DNA of 30,103 bases. Source: Betaproteobacteria bacterium. Its GTDB lineage: Bacteria > Pseudomonadota > Gammaproteobacteria > Burkholderiales > Burkholderiaceae_E. Positions within the stretch are counted from its first letter, which is position 1, and each line of letters begins with the position of its first letter. The stretch is taken from assembly GCA_009925965.1 (NCBI GenBank), contig RFPW01000004.1, positions 1 through 30,103 on the forward strand, read 5' to 3'. The position numbers and the translations under genes were made by a program. Below the pieces are notes generated by a model. The model made no database searches, was not told where the DNA came from, and saw nothing but the letters and a program-made list of their open reading frames with translations. Positions 8,893 to 16,566 of this stretch are shown here, piece after piece.

Positions 8893-9901
8893 CCTGATTC
8901 GACAGTTTTTCGTCCGAGAGGGGGGGCCGCCGAGGGTGCCCCTAAAACCAGGATCGCTCGCTGGGGCGCTTCTCGGCCCGGGTGATGATTGTGCGTTACT
9001 GGGCGCGACCACGACAGCAGCGGCACGGTTCGCGGTAACGACCGATTTGCTGGTTGAAGGAGTGCATTTTTTTTCAGATGTCGATCCGCAGACGCTCGGG
9101 CACAAGGCGCTTGCGGTCAACCTCTCTGACCTCGCCGCGATGGGTGCGCGCCCAGTCGCCTACCTTCTGGCCTTGGCGTTACCCCGCGCCGATATCGACT
9201 GGTTAGAGGGCTTTGCACGCGGTCTCCATGCATTGGCCGACGTCTACGGGATTGAACTGGTTGGGGGTGACACTACGCGCGGCCCCTTGACGATTGCGAT
9301 CACAGCTCTGGGCGAGGTCGATCCAGCGGCCGCTTTGCGCAGAGACCGGGCTCGCCTCGGCGATGACATTTGGGTTTCAGGTTGCTTGGGTGCGGCCGCA
9401 TTCGCAGTGCGGGAACGCGTTCGCGGACACCCCTTGGCCGCTTCGCATCCCGCGCGAGCGCGACTCGAGCAACCGGTGCCCCGAGTCGAATTGGGGCTTG
9501 AACTTGCGAAATTGTCCGCCCAGGGTTTAGTCCATGCGGCGATCGATCTGTCCGATGGTCTCGCCGGGGATTTAAGCCATATTCTGGCGCGCTCGGGCGC
9601 GGCACTGGGTACGTCGGTCGGTGCCGTCCTGTGGGCTGACGCGTTACCTAACCACGAATGCCTGAACGGACTCATCGCCGAGGATCAGCATGATTTAATG
9701 CTGTTTGGCGGAGATGATTACGAACTGTTGTTGACTGCGCCGACGACGGGGCGCAGAGCACTGGAGCGCCTGGGGGATCTGCGCCGTATCGGCACTCTGG
9801 ACACCGGACCGGCGTTGCGGTTGAGGGATGGCTCTGGCGATGAACGTGTCTTGCCCAATCGGGCATACCAGCATTTTCGGTCCGAGGCGGACCGACTTTG
9901 A
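8879..9901 (+). CDS. thiL: ThiL, thiamine-monophosphate kinase
   Basis: 340 residues, close to the usual 320-330. It phosphorylates thiamine monophosphate to thiamine diphosphate, the cofactor that the fused oxidoreductase upstream needs. The start at ATG 8879 gives MDEFDLIRQFF, the normal ThiL opening, and overlaps nusB by 14 bases. Conserved acidic metal- and ATP-binding motifs appear in order: GPGDDCALL, TTDLLVEGVHF, NLSDLAAMGA, GGDTTRG, DLSDGLAGDL and GGDDYELL. nusB-thiL-pgpA is the usual proteobacterial order. Confidence 0.95.
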   Translation: MDEFDLIRQFFVREGGPPRVPLKPGSLAGALLGPGDDCALLGATTTAAARFAVTTDLLVEGVHFFSDVDPQTLGHKALAVNLSDLAAMGARPVAYLLALALPRADIDWLEGFARGLHALADVYGIELVGGDTTRGPLTIAITALGEVDPAAALRRDRARLGDDIWVSGCLGAAAFAVRERVRGHPLAASHPARARLEQPVPRVELGLELAKLSAQGLVHAAIDLSDGLAGDLSHILARSGAALGTSVGAVLWADALPNHECLNGLIAEDQHDLMLFGGDDYELLLTAPTTGRRALERLGDLRRIGTLDTGPALRLRDGSGDERVLPNRAYQHFRSEADRL

Positions 9902-10444
9902 TTGAGCGGGGCGCATGTGATTGAGGTTATCGAATCCAATGCCAATCGGGTCCCGGTTAAGGCAACTGTCAGACCCGATTTTGACTTCATGCGTGCCAAG
10001 GCCTCCAGATGGATCGCGTTGGGGTTCGGTGCAGGGCTGTCGCCAGTTGCGCCCGGAACGGTAGGCACGCTCTGGGCTTGGGCGGCCTTTCTATGGATCG
10101 ATCCCTGGGTCGGGGATATCGATTGGGCCTTGTTGATCTCGTTCGGAACGGTTCTTGGGACCATCGCGTGCCGCCGCACTGGCGAAGCACTGGGCGTTCA
10201 GGACCACGGTGCAATTGTTTGGGATGAAGTCGTTGCATTCTGGCTGGTGCTTTGGGTCCTGAATGGCTCATTTTCCCAACAGGTAACTGCCTTTCTATTG
10301 TTTCGGTTTTTCGACATCGTCAAACCGCCGCCGATTCGGTGGATTGATCGGACCGTCGGTGGGGGTTGGGGCGTCATGGCGGATGATCTGGCGGCCGCCA
10401 TGATGACGTTGTTGGTGCTGGCCATTGGGCGGTCGCTGGGGTGA
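9902..10444 (+). CDS. pgpA: PgpA, phosphatidylglycerophosphatase A
   Basis: 180 residues if translation begins at TTG 9902, immediately after the thiL stop, with GAGGCGG about 11 bases upstream. GTG 9917 or ATG 9989 (MRAKASRWIALGFG) are possible alternatives, and the start is uncertain. The core is typical: LGFGAGLSPVAPGTVGTLWAW, then HGAIVWDEVVAFW, RFFDIVKPPPIRWID and VMADDLAAAMM, with several hydrophobic membrane segments. The enzyme dephosphorylates phosphatidylglycerol phosphate in the inner membrane. The stop overlaps the pncC start (GTGA at 10441-10444). Confidence 0.9.
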   Translation: MSGAHVIEVIESNANRVPVKATVRPDFDFMRAKASRWIALGFGAGLSPVAPGTVGTLWAWAAFLWIDPWVGDIDWALLISFGTVLGTIACRRTGEALGVQDHGAIVWDEVVAFWLVLWVLNGSFSQQVTAFLLFRFFDIVKPPPIRWIDRTVGGGWGVMADDLAAAMMTLLVLAIGRSLG

Positions 10445-11016
10445 ACAAACAATTGGCTGATCTTGACCCCGCGTTGCACCGTCTCCCCGGAAGAGAGTCT
10501 GCGCTCGACGACCTGGCCTTCTTTGTGGGCCAGCGTCTTGCCTCAATGGGCGCGCGGATCGTGACCGCCGAATCGTGCACAGGAGGTGAAATCGCACGTG
10601 CGCTAACCGAACGCGGCGGGGCGAGTGTCTGGTTCGATCGAGGTTTCGTGACTTACTCGAACCAAGCCAAACAGGACCAGTTGGGCGTGTCAGACGAGCT
10701 ACTCAATGCCCATGGTGCAGTGAGTGAATCGGTGGCGCACGCGATGGCCGTGGGTGCCCTGCGGAGTCTGGGGCCCTCGCAGGCTGCCTTGGCGTTGTCG
10801 GTAACCGGAATTGCCGGCCCAGGTGGGGCTGTAGCGGGCAAACCGGTTGGAACCGTTTGTTTTGGTTGGGCCGGTCGCCCGATCGAATCAGGGCCAGTGT
10901 GGGCGGCCACTGCGACGGCCCACTGGGAGGGCGATCGCGCTGCCGTTCGGCGCGCTGCCGCCCACTACGCGCTAAGTACGGGTCTCGAGCACTGGTTACG
11001 CAACCAAACGTCCTAG
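10441..11016 (+). CDS. pncC: CinA C-terminal-domain protein (PncC), nicotinamide-nucleotide amidohydrolase
   Basis: 191 residues, a stand-alone CinA C-terminal domain. It is expected to deamidate NMN to nicotinic acid mononucleotide in pyridine nucleotide recycling. The motif TAESCTGG carries the catalytic serine (S45). It is followed by TYSNQAKQDQLGV with the conserved lysine and by SVTGIAGPGG. The GTG at 10441 overlaps the pgpA stop. It is the last gene of the packed run; 114 non-coding bases follow before recA. Placement directly before recA is common in proteobacteria. Confidence 0.92.
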   Translation: MNKQLADLDPALHRLPGRESALDDLAFFVGQRLASMGARIVTAESCTGGEIARALTERGGASVWFDRGFVTYSNQAKQDQLGVSDELLNAHGAVSESVAHAMAVGALRSLGPSQAALALSVTGIAGPGGAVAGKPVGTVCFGWAGRPIESGPVWAATATAHWEGDRAAVRRAAAHYALSTGLEHWLRNQTS

Positions 11017-11025
11017 CCTAAAGGT

Positions 11026-11058
11026 CTGGTTGTTTATACAGTAGTTCCGTGGGATACT
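11026..11058 (+). promoter_or_regulatory. recA promoter with LexA (SOS) box
   Basis: CTGGTTGTTTATACAG at 11026-11041 fits the CTGT-N8-ACAG LexA operator with one mismatch in the left half, and the TA following it also agrees with the consensus. A possible -35, TTGTTT (11030-11035), lies inside the box, and 17 bases further is GATACT (11053-11058) as a -10. LexA binding would therefore cover the -35. The recA start is about 70 bases downstream. Confidence 0.65.
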
Positions 11059-11130
11059 TCCACGAGTCGAATCTCCACCCGCATCCATTTCCAACCATCC
11101 ATATTCATCCCCAATCCAACTGAGGCACTC

Positions 11131-12198
11131 ATGGAAGACATCAAGCAACGGGGCAAAGAAGGCGATCGCGCCAAGGCACTGGCGGCCGCACTGGCGCAGA
11201 TCGAAAAGCAGTTCGGTAAGGGCTCCATCATGCGCCTCTCGGACGCCGAGATTCTCGCGCAAGATATCCAGGTCGTCTCAACTGGCTCGTTGGGCCTGGA
11301 TATTGCGCTCGGTGTCGGGGGATTGCCCCGCGGTCGGGTCGTTGAAATTTACGGACCTGAGTCCTCTGGAAAGACGACGCTAACCTTGCAATGCATCGCC
11401 GAGATGCAAAAGATCAATGGGACTTGTGCGTTTATCGACGCAGAACATGCACTGGACACTCAGTATGCTGCCAAGTTGGGCGTCCGGCTTGAAGAGCTCC
11501 TGATCAGCCAGCCCGACACCGGGGAGCAAGCGCTCGAGATCGCTGATGCCCTGGTCCGGTCCGGCTCGGTTGACCTGATTGTGATCGACTCGGTCGCCGC
11601 GCTCGTTCCAAAGGCCGAGATTGAGGGTGAAATGGGCGATTCGCTCCCCGGGTTGCAGGCGCGGTTGATGAGCCAGGCGCTCCGTAAATTGACCGCGGCC
11701 ATCAAGCGGACCAATACCTTGGTGATCTTCATCAACCAGATCCGCATGAAGATTGGTGTGATGTTTGGAAATCCAGAGACAACCACCGGCGGCAATGCAC
11801 TCAAGTTTTACGCGTCGGTACGCCTCGACATCCGCCGGACGGGCTCGATCAAGCAGGGGGACGAGGTGATTGGTTCCGAGACCAGGGTCAAGGTCGTCAA
11901 GAACAAGGTTGCCCCACCGTTCCGACAAGCGGAATTCGACATCCTGTATGGCGAAGGTACCTCTCGCGAGGGTGAAATCCTCGATCTGGGGGCTGAGGCT
12001 GGGGTCATTGAGAAGTCCGGCGCCTGGTATAGCTACGCGGGTAGCCGCATTGGCCAGGGTAAGGATAATTCTCGGCAAACCCTGCGGGAAAATCCCACGC
12101 TGGCGATGGAGCTCGAGAATAAGGTTCGTCTCCATTACGGCGTCCGTTCGCGACTAGGCGTGATTGAAGGCGGCGCACCAGCAGTCGAGGCGGCGTAA
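11131..12198 (+). CDS. recA: RecA recombinase
   Basis: 355 residues, the normal length. It forms ATP-dependent filaments on single-stranded DNA, exchanges strands and triggers LexA self-cleavage. The Walker A motif GPESSGKT is at residues 75-82, and Walker B is within LIVIDSVAAL. NQIRMKIGVMFGNPETTTGG is the DNA-binding loop L2 region, and FDILYGEG follows. ATG 11131 is preceded by GAGG five bases upstream. It is followed 27 bases later by recX, so the two are probably co-transcribed from the LexA-controlled promoter. Confidence 0.98.
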   Translation: MEDIKQRGKEGDRAKALAAALAQIEKQFGKGSIMRLSDAEILAQDIQVVSTGSLGLDIALGVGGLPRGRVVEIYGPESSGKTTLTLQCIAEMQKINGTCAFIDAEHALDTQYAAKLGVRLEELLISQPDTGEQALEIADALVRSGSVDLIVIDSVAALVPKAEIEGEMGDSLPGLQARLMSQALRKLTAAIKRTNTLVIFINQIRMKIGVMFGNPETTTGGNALKFYASVRLDIRRTGSIKQGDEVIGSETRVKVVKNKVAPPFRQAEFDILYGEGTSREGEILDLGAEAGVIEKSGAWYSYAGSRIGQGKDNSRQTLRENPTLAMELENKVRLHYGVRSRLGVIEGGAPAVEAA

Positions 12199-12225
12199 TA
12201 ACCGGGGCTCGCCGAGTCTCGCCAA

Positions 12226-12690
12226 ATGGCATTCACACTGTCGTTGCGGGCCAGGGCGCTTCGCTTTCTGGCCATCCGTGAGCACAGTCGCCTCGAACTT
12301 TCCCGAAAGCTCAGCCGTTATCTGGGTGAGGCCGAGGCTACGGATGCACTGGAAGTCCTTTTAGACGAACTCGAGCGCGACGGCTGGCTCTCGGACCAAC
12401 GGTTTGCCGAACATTGGGTGGCGAGCCGCTCAAACCGGTTCGGCGATGCCCGAATCCGGCAGGAGTTGCGAGCCCGTGGCATTGACGCCGACAAGGCATC
12501 GTCGCCCTTAAAGGCGAATGCGCTTGAGAACAGCGAACATGCAAGGGCGTTCGAACTCTGGCAACGCCGATATGGTGGGGAGGCTGCGGTGGATCTCAAT
12601 GAGCGGGCGCGCCAGACCCGTTTTCTGATGCAGCGGGGCTTTTCGGGCGAGGTTGTATCCCGGATTGTTCGCGGGCAAGCGCCGCGCTAA
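12226..12690 (+). CDS. recX: RecX, regulator of RecA
   Basis: 154 residues, usual for RecX, made of repeated three-helix units: ALRFLAIREHSRLELSRKL, then LLDELERDGWLSDQRFAEHW and RFGDARIRQELRARGI. The last unit, QTRFLMQRGFSGEVVSRIV, is also typical. RecX binds RecA and limits filament growth. It lies directly behind recA on the same strand. ATG 12226 has only weak ribosome-binding signals, consistent with lower expression than RecA. Confidence 0.93.
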   Translation: MAFTLSLRARALRFLAIREHSRLELSRKLSRYLGEAEATDALEVLLDELERDGWLSDQRFAEHWVASRSNRFGDARIRQELRARGIDADKASSPLKANALENSEHARAFELWQRRYGGEAAVDLNERARQTRFLMQRGFSGEVVSRIVRGQAPR

Positions 12691-12802
12691 TGCGTGGCTG
12701 GCGTTCGATGCCTGGCCCTGCTTGCGGTGTTCGCCCCATGTTACGATTCGGCGCGCTCAACATGGGCGCTCGTGCTCCTGGTTGTCGGCAAAGGTCTGAA
12801 CG

Positions 12803-13966
12803 ATGAAAATCCACGAATACCAAGGCAAAGAAATTCTCAAGCGCTATGGCGTCCAGGTGCCCCGAAGCATCGCCTGCCATACCGTTGATGAAGCGGTCCA
12901 TGCCGCAGAGTCGCTTGGAGGCCCAGTCTGGGTCGTTAAAGCGCAGATTCACGCCGGCGGACGTGGCAAGGGCGGCGGGGTCAAGGTAGCCAAAACGGTT
13001 GAAGACGTTCGTGCCCGCGCCAGCGAAATTCTTGGGATGCAGCTGGTTACACATCAAACCGGACCCCACGGCCAACAAGTTCGGCGCCTCTTAATTGAAG
13101 AGGGTGCTGACATCCGTCACGAGTACTACGTTGGCCTGGTGATTGACCGAGGTTGTCAGCGACCGGTCATGATGGCCTCGAGCGAAGGCGGCATGGATAT
13201 TGAGGAGGTCGCGGCGCACACGCCTGAGAAGATCTTCAAGGCGGAGATCAACCCGACCATCGGTCTGACCGACGAGCAGGCAGACGACCTCTCGCACAAA
13301 ATTGGTATCCCAGCCGCCTCCGTGGCCCGGGCCCGAGTCGCGTTGCAGGGGCTCTACAAAGCGTTTTGGGAAACCGACTCCGCGTTGGCCGAAATCAACC
13401 CGCTGATCCTTGCAGGCTCTGGTGACATCATTGCGCTGGATGCGAAGCTCAATTTCGATTCAAACGCCTTGTTCCGGCATCCTGAAATCGTCGAATTGCG
13501 TGATTTGGATGAGGAAGACCCGGCTGAGATCGAGGCCTCCCGTTTTGATCTCTCGTATATTTCCCTCGATGGGAATATCGGTTGTCTTGTCAACGGGGCT
13601 GGGCTCGCAATGGCCACCATGGACACGATCAAACTGTTCGGCGGCGAGCCCGCCAACTTTCTGGACGTCGGTGGTGGGGCGACGACTGAAAAGGTGACCG
13701 AGGCCTTCAAGATCATGGGGAACAACCCAAACTTGCGGGCAATCCTGGTCAATATTTTTGGCGGGATCATGCGCTGCGATGTGATCGCCGAAGGCTTGAT
13801 CAATGCCAGCAAAGTCGTCGGGCTCACGGTGCCTTTAGTTGTTCGAATGAAAGGCACTAATGAAGAACTGGGCCGCAAAATGATTGCGGAATCGGGTCTT
13901 CCTATTATTTCGGCCGAGACGATGGCCGAAGCCGCCGAGCGCGTTGTGCTCGCTGCCCGCGGCTGA
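12803..13966 (+). CDS. sucC: SucC, succinyl-CoA synthetase beta subunit (ADP-forming)
   Basis: 387 residues, nearly the family length (388 in E. coli). It opens with MKIHEYQGKEILKRYGV. The ATP-grasp part contains KAQIHAGGRGKGGGVKVA (about 46-63) and LAEINPLIL, and the CoA-ligase half has GNIGCLVNGAGLAMATMD, FLDVGGGA and NIFGGIMRCDVIA. With SucD it interconverts succinyl-CoA and succinate with ADP phosphorylation in the TCA cycle. The 112-base gap upstream contains TTACGAT near 12740 as a possible weak -10, without a convincing -35. sucD follows 61 bases later. Confidence 0.97.
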   Translation: MKIHEYQGKEILKRYGVQVPRSIACHTVDEAVHAAESLGGPVWVVKAQIHAGGRGKGGGVKVAKTVEDVRARASEILGMQLVTHQTGPHGQQVRRLLIEEGADIRHEYYVGLVIDRGCQRPVMMASSEGGMDIEEVAAHTPEKIFKAEINPTIGLTDEQADDLSHKIGIPAASVARARVALQGLYKAFWETDSALAEINPLILAGSGDIIALDAKLNFDSNALFRHPEIVELRDLDEEDPAEIEASRFDLSYISLDGNIGCLVNGAGLAMATMDTIKLFGGEPANFLDVGGGATTEKVTEAFKIMGNNPNLRAILVNIFGGIMRCDVIAEGLINASKVVGLTVPLVVRMKGTNEELGRKMIAESGLPIISAETMAEAAERVVLAARG

Positions 13967-14027
13967 CCGTCCACACCGAACGCTCTCCAGCCTTTACAAT
14001 CTTCGCAGTATCTCCGGACGGTCAACG

Positions 14028-14909
14028 ATGTCGATCCTGATCAACAAGGACACCAAGGTCATCACGCAGGGAATCACCGGTAAGACCGGTCAGTTCCATA
14101 CGCGGATGTGCCGGGACTATGCCAACGGCCGCGCGGGCTTTGTCGCCGGCGTCAACCCGAAAAAAGCGGGTGAAGATTTCGAAGGTATCCCGATTTTTGC
14201 GAGTGTTCGCGAAGCGAAGGCATCCACCGGGGCCACGGTTTCTGTGATCTATGTGCCGCCGGCCGGTGCTGCGGCCGCGATTTGGGAGGCTGCAGAGGCG
14301 GGCCTCGATCTCGTGATCTGTATCACTGAGGGAATTCCGGTTCGGGACATGGTCGAGGTACGCGAGCGGATGCGTCGCGAAAATCGCCACACCTTACTGT
14401 TGGGCCCAAATTGCCCGGGCGTCATCACCCCAGAAGAGTTAAAGATCGGGATCATGCCAGGCCACATTCATCGCAAGGGTCGGATTGGAGTGGTGTCGCG
14501 CTCGGGCACGCTGACCTACGAGGCGGTCGGTCAACTGACTGAACTCGGTCTGGGTCAGTCCTCGGCAGTGGGAATCGGCGGCGACCCGGTCAATGGCCTG
14601 AAACACATTGATGTGTTGCGCTTATTCAATGACGACCCTGATACCGACGCGGTCGTCATGATTGGTGAGATCGGCGGATCCGACGAAGAAGACGCTGCGC
14701 GGTGGGCCAAAGAGCACATGAAGAAGCCAATCGTGGGCTTCATCGCGGGAGTGACCGCACCCGAAGGCAAGCGAATGGGCCATGCTGGCGCGATTGTCTC
14801 GGGTGGCAAGGGAACGGCCCAAGAAAAACTCGATGTGATGAGCAGTTGCGGGATTCGAGTGACCAAGAATCCTTCCGAGATGGGCAAGTTACTGCTCGCA
14901 GCGCTTTGA
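14028..14909 (+). CDS. sucD: SucD, succinyl-CoA synthetase alpha subunit
   Basis: 293 residues from ATG 14028, giving MSILINKDTKVITQGITGK, the standard opening. The frame is open further upstream, but that part overlaps sucC and is not SucD-like. The CoA-binding Rossmann part leads to GPNCPGVITP and to GHAGAIVSGGKGTA, in which H252 is the phosphorylated histidine. It pairs with SucC. TACAAT at 13995-14000 in the gap might be an internal -10, but no -35 is clear. The recA-recX-sucC-sucD-TerC order is characteristic of Burkholderiales in my recollection. Confidence 0.97.
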   Translation: MSILINKDTKVITQGITGKTGQFHTRMCRDYANGRAGFVAGVNPKKAGEDFEGIPIFASVREAKASTGATVSVIYVPPAGAAAAIWEAAEAGLDLVICITEGIPVRDMVEVRERMRRENRHTLLLGPNCPGVITPEELKIGIMPGHIHRKGRIGVVSRSGTLTYEAVGQLTELGLGQSSAVGIGGDPVNGLKHIDVLRLFNDDPDTDAVVMIGEIGGSDEEDAARWAKEHMKKPIVGFIAGVTAPEGKRMGHAGAIVSGGKGTAQEKLDVMSSCGIRVTKNPSEMGKLLLAAL

Positions 14910-14956
14910 CTAGGCAACTAATTCGAACACACCCCGTTTATTAAATAGCAGTTCCA

Positions 14957-15679
14957 ATGGTTGATCTCGCCTCCCCTGACTTTTGGTTAGCGCTTGGAAA
15001 GATCATCTGGGTCAACATCTTGTTGTCCGGTGATAATGCCGTTGTGATCGCGCTCGCGGCCAGATCTCTGCCGCCTCAGCAGCAGAAACAGGCGATCATG
15101 ATCGGATCGGGGGCTGCGATCGCGATGCGAATCGTGCTCACGCTCGTTGCAGCGCAGTTACTGCTGCTGCCGTACCTGAAACTCGTTGGCGCGCTACTCC
15201 TTCTGTACATTGGCGTCACGCTGCTGCTACCGGAAGAAGAATCGGATGACGGAGGGTCTGGGGTAACCTCTTCGATGGCTACGGCGGTTCGCACAATTCT
15301 GATTGCGGATCTGGTCATGAGTCTGGACAACGTGATCGCTGTCGCAGCCGCTGCAAACGGTAATGTGCCGTTACTGATCATCGGGCTAGCGACATCAATC
15401 CCCTTGGTGATTTTTGGTTCCACCCTTCTGCTGAAGGTCATCGAGCGTTTCCCGGCGATCGTCTGGGCTGGCGCTGCCTTGCTGGGGTTCATTGCTGGCG
15501 AGATTTCGGTGAGCGATCCGGCTGTGGCTGGATGGTTTGCCGAGCAGGAAGCCGCCTGGGGCCTTGGAGATCATCGCCTCGAGTTGCTTGCCGGAGCGGT
15601 CGGCGCCGCCTTGGTCCTGGGGGTAGTTAAAGCGCTATTGAGTCGTCGGGCGGCACTCGCCAATTCAACGGCCCTCTGA
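14957..15679 (+). CDS. TerC/YjbE-family integral membrane protein
   Basis: 240 residues with about six or seven hydrophobic segments. Two homologous halves each carry the TerC signature: WVNILLSGDNAVVIALA near residue 20 and IADLVMSLDNVIAVAAAA near 115. The aspartate and asparagine in SGDNA/SLDNV are the conserved polar membrane residues. TerC proteins are linked to manganese export and to metal loading of secreted proteins; the precise role here is an inference. It starts 47 bases after sucD and may be read from the same transcript; I see no Mn riboswitch upstream. Confidence 0.88.
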   Translation: MVDLASPDFWLALGKIIWVNILLSGDNAVVIALAARSLPPQQQKQAIMIGSGAAIAMRIVLTLVAAQLLLLPYLKLVGALLLLYIGVTLLLPEEESDDGGSGVTSSMATAVRTILIADLVMSLDNVIAVAAAANGNVPLLIIGLATSIPLVIFGSTLLLKVIERFPAIVWAGAALLGFIAGEISVSDPAVAGWFAEQEAAWGLGDHRLELLAGAVGAALVLGVVKALLSRRAALANSTAL

Positions 15680-15697
15680 CTGACGACGATACGTCTG

Positions 15698-15706
15698 TGG
15701 TATTCT
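15698..15706 (+). promoter_or_regulatory. Extended -10 promoter for rpsU
   Basis: TGGTATTCT at 15698-15706 is an extended -10 (TGn followed by TATTCT), 40 bases ahead of rpsU. Upstream CTGAC sequences could serve as a weak -35. Confidence 0.5.
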
Positions 15707-15746
15707 CGAAAGTTATCGTTTAATACGAGCAGTTAACGAGAGTTTT

Positions 15747-15959
15747 ATGTCAAACGTCAGGATCAAGGAAAACGAGCCCTTTGATGTCGCCCTGCGGCGA
15801 TTCAAGCGCACGATCGAGAAAGCGGGAATCATCACAGAACTGCGTGCGCGCGAGTTCTATGAGAAGCCCACCGCCGAGCGAAAGCGCAAAAAGGCGGCCG
15901 CAGTCAAGCGTCATTACAAGCGCATTCGTAGCCAGCAGTTGCCCAAGCGCATGTACTGA
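15747..15959 (+). CDS. rpsU: Ribosomal protein bS21
   Basis: 70 residues, essentially the size of E. coli S21 (71). The protein is very basic, with ENEPFDVALRRFKRTIEKAG at the N-terminus and KRKKAAAVKRHYKRIRSQQ at the C-terminus. It belongs to the small ribosomal subunit and helps initiation. It heads the classic macromolecular-synthesis block (rpsU, dnaG, rpoD), with yqeY inserted between as in other betaproteobacteria. GAGAG lies just before the ATG. Confidence 0.97.
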   Translation: MSNVRIKENEPFDVALRRFKRTIEKAGIITELRAREFYEKPTAERKRKKAAAVKRHYKRIRSQQLPKRMY

Positions 15960-15990
15960 TCGCACGTTCTCAGCCTCTTGAATTCATGAG

Positions 15991-16012
15991 CCCACTGGCA
16001 AGTCGTGGGTTT
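15991..16012 (+). terminator. Weak terminator-like hairpin between rpsU and yqeY
   Basis: CCCAC (15991-15995) pairs with GTGGG (16005-16009) around a 9-base loop and is followed by TTT. The short stem and short T-run make this at most a partial terminator or attenuator that could set rpsU above the downstream genes. Confidence 0.35.
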
Positions 16013-16033
16013 GCTCTCAGGGAGTGATTCAGG

Positions 16034-16510
16034 ATGACACTGAAGGAACAGATTCAGGACGACATGAAAGCGGCCATGCGGGCCAAGGATGCTGCTCGGC
16101 TGGGCACTATTCGCCTATTGATTGCGGCGTTTCGCCAGCGTGAAATCGATGACCAGACCGAACTCGACGATCTGGGCGTAACCGCGGTCATCGACCGCAT
16201 GCTCAAGCAGCGGCGTGACTCCATCGCGCAGTTCGAAGCGGCCGGGCGTGAAGATTTGGCGGTCCAAGAGCGGTCCGAGGTGGATGTGCTCAGTGCGTAT
16301 CTGCCCCAGCCATTTTCGGATACTGAACTCGATGCGGTCATCGATGCGGCATTGGGTGAAGCTCTTGCATCGAAGAGCGACGGCTCTGACGCTCTGTCGG
16401 CGGCGGACATGGGTCGGGTGATGGGTATTTTGAAGCCCCGTCTCGCGGGCCGAGCGGATGTCTCGAAGGCATCCAGCTTGGTCAAGGGTCGTCTTTCGGC
16501 GGTCAAATAG
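16034..16510 (+). CDS. yqeY: YqeY / GatB-domain-containing protein
   Basis: 158 residues, typical for YqeY. The opening MTLKEQIQDDMKAAMRAKD and the motif LSAYLPQPFSDTELDAVID identify the family, and the end DMGRVMGILKPRLAGRAD matches the tRNA-amidotransferase GatB/YqeY tail domain. Its role is not settled; a link to tRNA-dependent amidation is suggested by the shared domain. GGGAG lies upstream of the ATG. It sits between rpsU and dnaG. Confidence 0.92.
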   Translation: MTLKEQIQDDMKAAMRAKDAARLGTIRLLIAAFRQREIDDQTELDDLGVTAVIDRMLKQRRDSIAQFEAAGREDLAVQERSEVDVLSAYLPQPFSDTELDAVIDAALGEALASKSDGSDALSAADMGRVMGILKPRLAGRADVSKASSLVKGRLSAVK

Positions 16511-16518
16511 GCCGCCTT

Positions 16519-16551
16519 CAGCAGGTGGCGAGCAGGCGTTTTGACCTGCTG
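16519..16551 (+). promoter_or_regulatory. Inverted repeat in the yqeY-dnaG gap
   Basis: CAGCAGGT (16519-16526) and ACCTGCTG (16544-16551) form a perfect 8-base inverted repeat around 17 bases, with GCCG and CGGC just outside. No T-run follows, so it is not an obvious terminator. It could be an RNA hairpin for processing or an operator. The E. coli counterpart operon has an internal terminator and a processing site in similar places. Confidence 0.4.
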
Positions 16552-16566
16552 CGGCCCTGATGCGCT

